DNA from: Loxodes magnus
Lineage: Eukaryota; Ciliophora; Karyorelictea; Loxodida; Loxodidae
Direction of reading: 5' to 3'
DNA length: 64,000 nt
NCBI GenBank assembly: GCA_946699065.1
Contig: CAMPDV010000208.1
Location: forward strand, 186,001-250,000
This document shows positions 59,575 to 64,000 of the stretch, in pieces (the first letter of the stretch is position 1; each line of letters begins with the position of its first letter). Both the position numbers and the translations under genes were made by a program. The notes under the pieces are model-generated. The model was not told the origin of the DNA. It did not search any database and was given only the letters and a program-made list of their open reading frames with translations.

Positions 59575-60938
59575 TCACACTATTCTTATGGTCTTGTAAC
59601 CCAAGTTTACTATATCGACTCTCAATAATAAAATATTAGAGTTGTCAGGAATAAAAGAATAAGCAAATCTATCTCTTGTTTTAAATGCTGATAAATTAAT
59701 TGAATTATGTTTAAATTCTATTTATTATCATTATTGATTGTTTCTTTTATATATCTTTCTTAAGTATTCTTTTTTATATGGATTTCTAAATCCTCCAACT
59801 ATAATTAGAGGCTCAAGTAATATTAAAGGATAAAAAGCAGCTACAGGAAGATTTAAATTACATTTATTTCATATATCGCTCTATATATTATATTTTCAAA
59901 TGTCATTTAAAATTTATTCATTTTAGTTTATTCCTCCAAACGAATAAATATTTTATTCATTTTTATCTGCTACTAACGTTTAACTTACTATTCCAAAAGG
60001 AAACTAAGAACAATATTATCATTTACTTTAACTTCCTATCTTTAATTTTTCTACTGTTCTTAAAGGTTTACTATAATCAAAAGTTCCTCCTACTACATAT
60101 ATATAATCTTAAGCTGCTGCTATTCCAAATCCAAATTTTCCTTAGTTAAAACTACATAATTTTCTACTATTTCCTTAAAAGTCAAATTATCAAGTATCTT
60201 TTAATCCTTATTTATTTATTTATCCTCCAACAAATATAATTTATTTCTATATTCAATACTTCTACTAATACTAGGTACTTAAGTATTTAATTAAATTTTT
60301 TTAATTTATTCTGTTTCTATATTAAATAATCGAAGAATTTAAGTACCAAAATAAAATAAATGAATATATTTACTTTCCTTTATATTCTACTCAGTTACAG
60401 TTATTTATTTTATGCTTGACATAATACTTCTTTAATCATGCAGCTTAGATTTTATCTGTTAATATATTTATTTGATTGTATTTGAGGAATATTTTTAGGT
60501 GATAGAAACGAAGGCTTATAGATGGAGATTATATTGCTTATTATTCTTTAGTTCCTACTATTTTAGTAATGTAATAAGTTATGAAGGTATGCAATTTAAA
60601 AACTAGTAGCTAACTATTTGTTACATCTAAGTAATTTTCTTTTACTTCTAATCTATTTACTTCTTAATTTAATTTAATTTCTATTAGCATTACTTTCTAA
60701 TATTAATCTACTCCTATTACTATTGTAATATCTCTACCCATTCATCATTTATAGGTAAATCTTAAAATCTAAAGTGAAATACCTTATAACAAATGCAGCA
60801 GCTGATTTGATTCTATAAATAGTACTAAGTCTTTAAGCATAAGCTACAGAAAGTATGAGAACAAGGTAAGACAGTAGGAATAGCGTTAGTTAGGTTAAAA
60901 GGATAAGAGCAGTATTAGCATAGGTAGATGACTTACAT
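59575..60938 (-). pseudogene. RING-coiled-coil-kelch gene, copy K4
   Basis: From ATG 60938 to TGA TGA (59572-59577). Same domains as K2/K3 and the same TGA codons in NDI-TGA-KYN and DI-TGA-NK. The start-to-stop length (1364) is not a multiple of three, so at least one indel is present. Either a pseudogene or a sequence error. Confidence 0.65.
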
Positions 60939-61527
60939 TTTATTATAAAGTTAATAAATGTAAAAGCTAAAAGTGTAAATATAACAGTTTAGATTAGATT
61001 ATTACTATTACTATGATAAACTAGCTTATTAATATTAACTCTAATACTAATGTAACTAATCTATTTATAATTTATTACTTACTTTAAATATTATCATCTA
61101 TTACCTTATATTCTCTTTTTATCTATTTTATATATAACTAATATTAAATAGAAATTATAAAGAGTCTTTAGATAACTTAATAAAAAGATAAATTAAAAAT
61201 TATTAAAAATAAGTGAGTATTATTGGACTGATATTAAGACAAAATTAAAATCCTTAAATAACTTATTTAATTATTAAAATATATAAAAGTAAATAAATTA
61301 TGTAAATAATTTAAGAATTGTAATATATTTACTAATTAAATTAAAAATATAATATATTCTATTTTATTATTAATTTTATAATATTTAAAAATAAAGTAAA
61401 TAAAGTATCAATAAATAGAACAATCTATATATTTTTAATAAATTTTAACCACAAAATATGGATTTTAGATTAAAAGCATAAATAAAATTTATTATATATA
61501 TAATTTATTTTAAATAGGGAAAAATAA
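60939..61527. other. A+T-rich spacer upstream of K4
   Basis: No gene; counterpart of 22979-23578. Confidence 0.5.
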
Positions 61528-61815
61528 TCCTCCAACTGATATTGAATTAAACTTTAATATCAGGAAGTACTTCGTCGGAGAAGAACCGATCAAGAATCTT
61601 AGTAGGAATCAAAAGAGTACAAGAATGAAGAGTTATCGGGTAGCGTTAATGATGAAAGGTACCAAGGTTTCTAAGTGTAGAATTCCGTTCACGGCCTATA
61701 TAAGAAAAAACTCTTAAAATAATGTTAGTACTGTGAAAGATTTCGAAAAATAATATTTTTTACTTAAAAAACTTTATTAAATAACATCGCGCCATTGAAG
61801 TGGTAGGCGTTTTAT
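61528..61815 (+). ncRNA. Structured RNA repeat S1, copy h
   Basis: Counterpart of S1c; hairpin core cgcgccattgaagtggtagg partly preserved. Confidence 0.5.
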
Positions 61816-63054
61816 AATATTTAGTTTTGATATATAAAATTAGTAATAAAATATTTATAATTTAGTTATTGATAATAATACAAAAATAGAAGATATGAAT
61901 TTGAATAGTTTGAACTTAGTTTAATTATAAAAGTGTTTACTTGTATCTGGTAGTCTAAATAATATTAAATAATTAGTTGATGTATTTTGATGTATTAACT
62001 ACATTTGATTAGTTTGATCTATATAATTGGATTTAGTAATGATATTGAATTGATTATAATGTAAGAAGTAAATGTTTATATTGAATTAGGTAGATTTATT
62101 TTGATGTATTTAAATATTGATTTAATATTCTCTTTTTGATATTGTTTTTAAAGAAATATTGATAAATTTTTGAAGATTGAAAATCTAGAATATTAAAGAT
62201 TTAATATTTAAATAAATAGTTTAAATAAATGTATCTTATAGTAAAGAGTAGATATTAAATTTAATCTATTATTTAAATAGAACAAGTTTTAATAAAATTA
62301 CAGAAGAAACATTAAAGATTTTATTATAAACAAAATTATGCTTATAGATATATTTTTCCCTAAAATTAGTAGCAAATATAAAACTAAATAATTAAAGGAT
62401 AAATAATTTAAATAATTAAAAATTTAAATATTATGACAGTAAAAATAAAAATTTAAAATATTTTTATAAATGATTTTATAAAGCTTTATTTTATAAAAAT
62501 ACTTAGAATTAAAATTTACTATTTTCTAATTATTTTACTTATATTTTAAAAAACTAAAATAATAAATCTTAAATTTATTATCAAATTATACAATTTTCTT
62601 TAAATAGAAATATTAAATATCTTTATTAAATAACTTAAATAATATAGATTAATCTAATAATGCTGCTTACTAAATAGTAACTCCCATTTTTTATCAATTG
62701 TATACTTATCTTTACTACTTTATAACCATTATTAATTATATAATTCAATTCTTTACAAATACAGTTGTGTTAGTTCCTAGCTAGATAAACCTTTTTTCTA
62801 ATATAAATAATAAGTAAAAATAATATAAGCAGATAATATTAACCTAAATATTATCAAAATTATATAATTAATAACTATAAATTTTAGCTTAAATAGTAAT
62901 AAAAAATTACTTTATGTGAAATTAAAGATATATCAACTAAAATACTTTTAAAAACTTAAATAGATTTAATCAAATATTTAATAATTGTCTATTATTATTT
63001 AGATTATATATCAAACATTAAAGTGTAATCTATTCATTTAATTATCAATTCATA
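61816..63054. other. A+T-rich spacer
   Basis: No gene; counterpart of 23867-25101. Confidence 0.6.
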
Positions 63055-63118
63055 TATTTAATTAAATTACTTATACTTTATTTAAAATTTATCTTTACTA
63101 TATTATTACTAAATTTTA
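63055..63118 (+). promoter_or_regulatory. Conserved upstream module, copy 7
   Basis: Counterpart of 25102-25165. Confidence 0.35.
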
Positions 63119-63164
63119 ATTTTTAGATTTTAATATTTTATATTATTTTATCAATTATTATAAT

Positions 63165-64000
63165 TATGCAATTAAAGAGAATAAAATTTATAATAAAAAA
63201 ATCGTTATTAAGGATTTATAAAAGAGAAAATACTAGAATTATCAGATATAGATAAATAATATTAAAAGATAAGTGTTGAATTATTAACGAAACTCAATCT
63301 CAACTTCTTCATTTAATATTTTTTAATTATTTAGTTTTCATTAATTTTTTCTTTTACAAAAGCAAATTTATAATTTTTTTCTTTCTAAAATTTAATTAAA
63401 AATCTTTCAAGTATTTAAAAAATATGAATTTTATCTTAAGTTTGATAAAAAGCATTTATTTTCTTATGTTTGAAAATATAGTTAAAATTAGAATAAAAAA
63501 TTTATTTAAAAATAAGTTAAAAGTAAAGTAATTAAAAAGATGCATTATTTAATATTAAAAAGAATAAAAATTATGTTTTAAGCATTTAAATTTGCTTTTT
63601 TATAAATAGTAAATATAAGAAAAATCTTATTTAAACCAAAAAATTACGTTGCAATTAGTTTAAAATATTTAAAGTTAAATTATTATTTTTATAGATCAAA
63701 ATACGTAAAAAAACAATGAAATTCTATGAATTTGCAGCAAAGATTAAAAAATTAGAAAATAAGATCTATTATAAAACAAGTAAAATAGAAGCATTAAATT
63801 AATAACTATATTTTATATAATATAAAATTTAACTAAACTTAATATGCTTTAAGGAATAGATAAATTAGCTGAAGAGCTTCAGGAAAATTACAATTTTAAA
63901 ACAGCTTATGTAAAACTGATAAAAATATTTAAAAATAGTTTAATTTAATTAAATTACTATCATTTAGAAAAATACTTGGTGGATAATTTTAATAAACATA
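63165..64000 (+). other. Counterpart of the doubtful ORF at 25215
   Basis: Same sequence with a one-base deletion in its first third; a coding role is doubtful. Confidence 0.2.

Larger units (their letters stand above)
48969..64000. repeat. 15-kb duplicated segment, copy 2 (runs off the window)
   Basis: Collinear with 10999-26049; the elements inside are listed separately. Confidence 0.9.

Noticed and set aside
1-64000. Long frames open throughout when TAA, TAG and TGA are all sense
   Set aside because: Under such a code every frame is open, so openness was not used as evidence; frames without motifs or paralogue support were left out or given low confidence.

Overview
The window is extremely A+T-rich (roughly four-fifths by eye) and looks empty under the standard code. 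Read with a ciliate code it holds many recognisable genes. TAA and TAG stand for glutamine (for example the conserved Q of the reverse-transcriptase QxGF motif is TAA). TGA also sits repeatedly where tryptophan is expected: the tryptophans of kelch repeats, the W of the RT NWRPI motif, and positions aligned to TGG or an aromatic residue in paralogues. TGA also ends some of the same genes (a TGA TGA pair). This points to a ciliate with an ambiguous code of the karyorelict/heterotrich kind (like NCBI tables 27/28) rather than a plain Tetrahymena-type code. Because TGA may be sense, open frames alone mean little here; calls rest on motifs, paralogues and conserved spacing.

Layout. 1-8.25 kb: two near-identical copies of a unit carrying a minus-strand RING-coiled-coil-kelch gene, separated by a structured RNA repeat (S1) and a head-to-head pair of zinc-knuckle genes. 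8.27-11.2 kb: another zinc-knuckle gene with a structured 3' region, then a LINE-like remnant. 11.0-26.05 kb: a ~15 kb segment with RNA repeats S2, S1 and S4, zinc-knuckle genes of two types, a minus-strand APE-type non-LTR retrotransposon, a RING-kelch gene, and S1 again. This whole segment recurs at 48.97-64.0 kb and runs off the window. 26-48.9 kb: more zinc-knuckle genes on both strands, a RING-kelch gene (37.96 kb) and a RING fragment (28.7 kb), a 69-bp tandem repeat, further S1/S2/S3 repeats, and a more GC-rich island with a possible RT relic.

The region looks like a transposon nest, as in a germline or accessory compartment. Two kinds of short coiled-coil/zinc-knuckle protein (type I, CX2CX3HX4C; type II, CX2CX4HX4C) may be gag/ORF1-like partners of the retroelements; that is inference. 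Three otherwise unrelated RNA repeats (S1, S2, S3) and the 3' regions of type I genes carry the same small hairpin, which suggests a shared processing or mobilisation signal. This hairpin and the TGA usage are the two most unusual observations. No rRNA, tRNA or CRISPR array was recognised.
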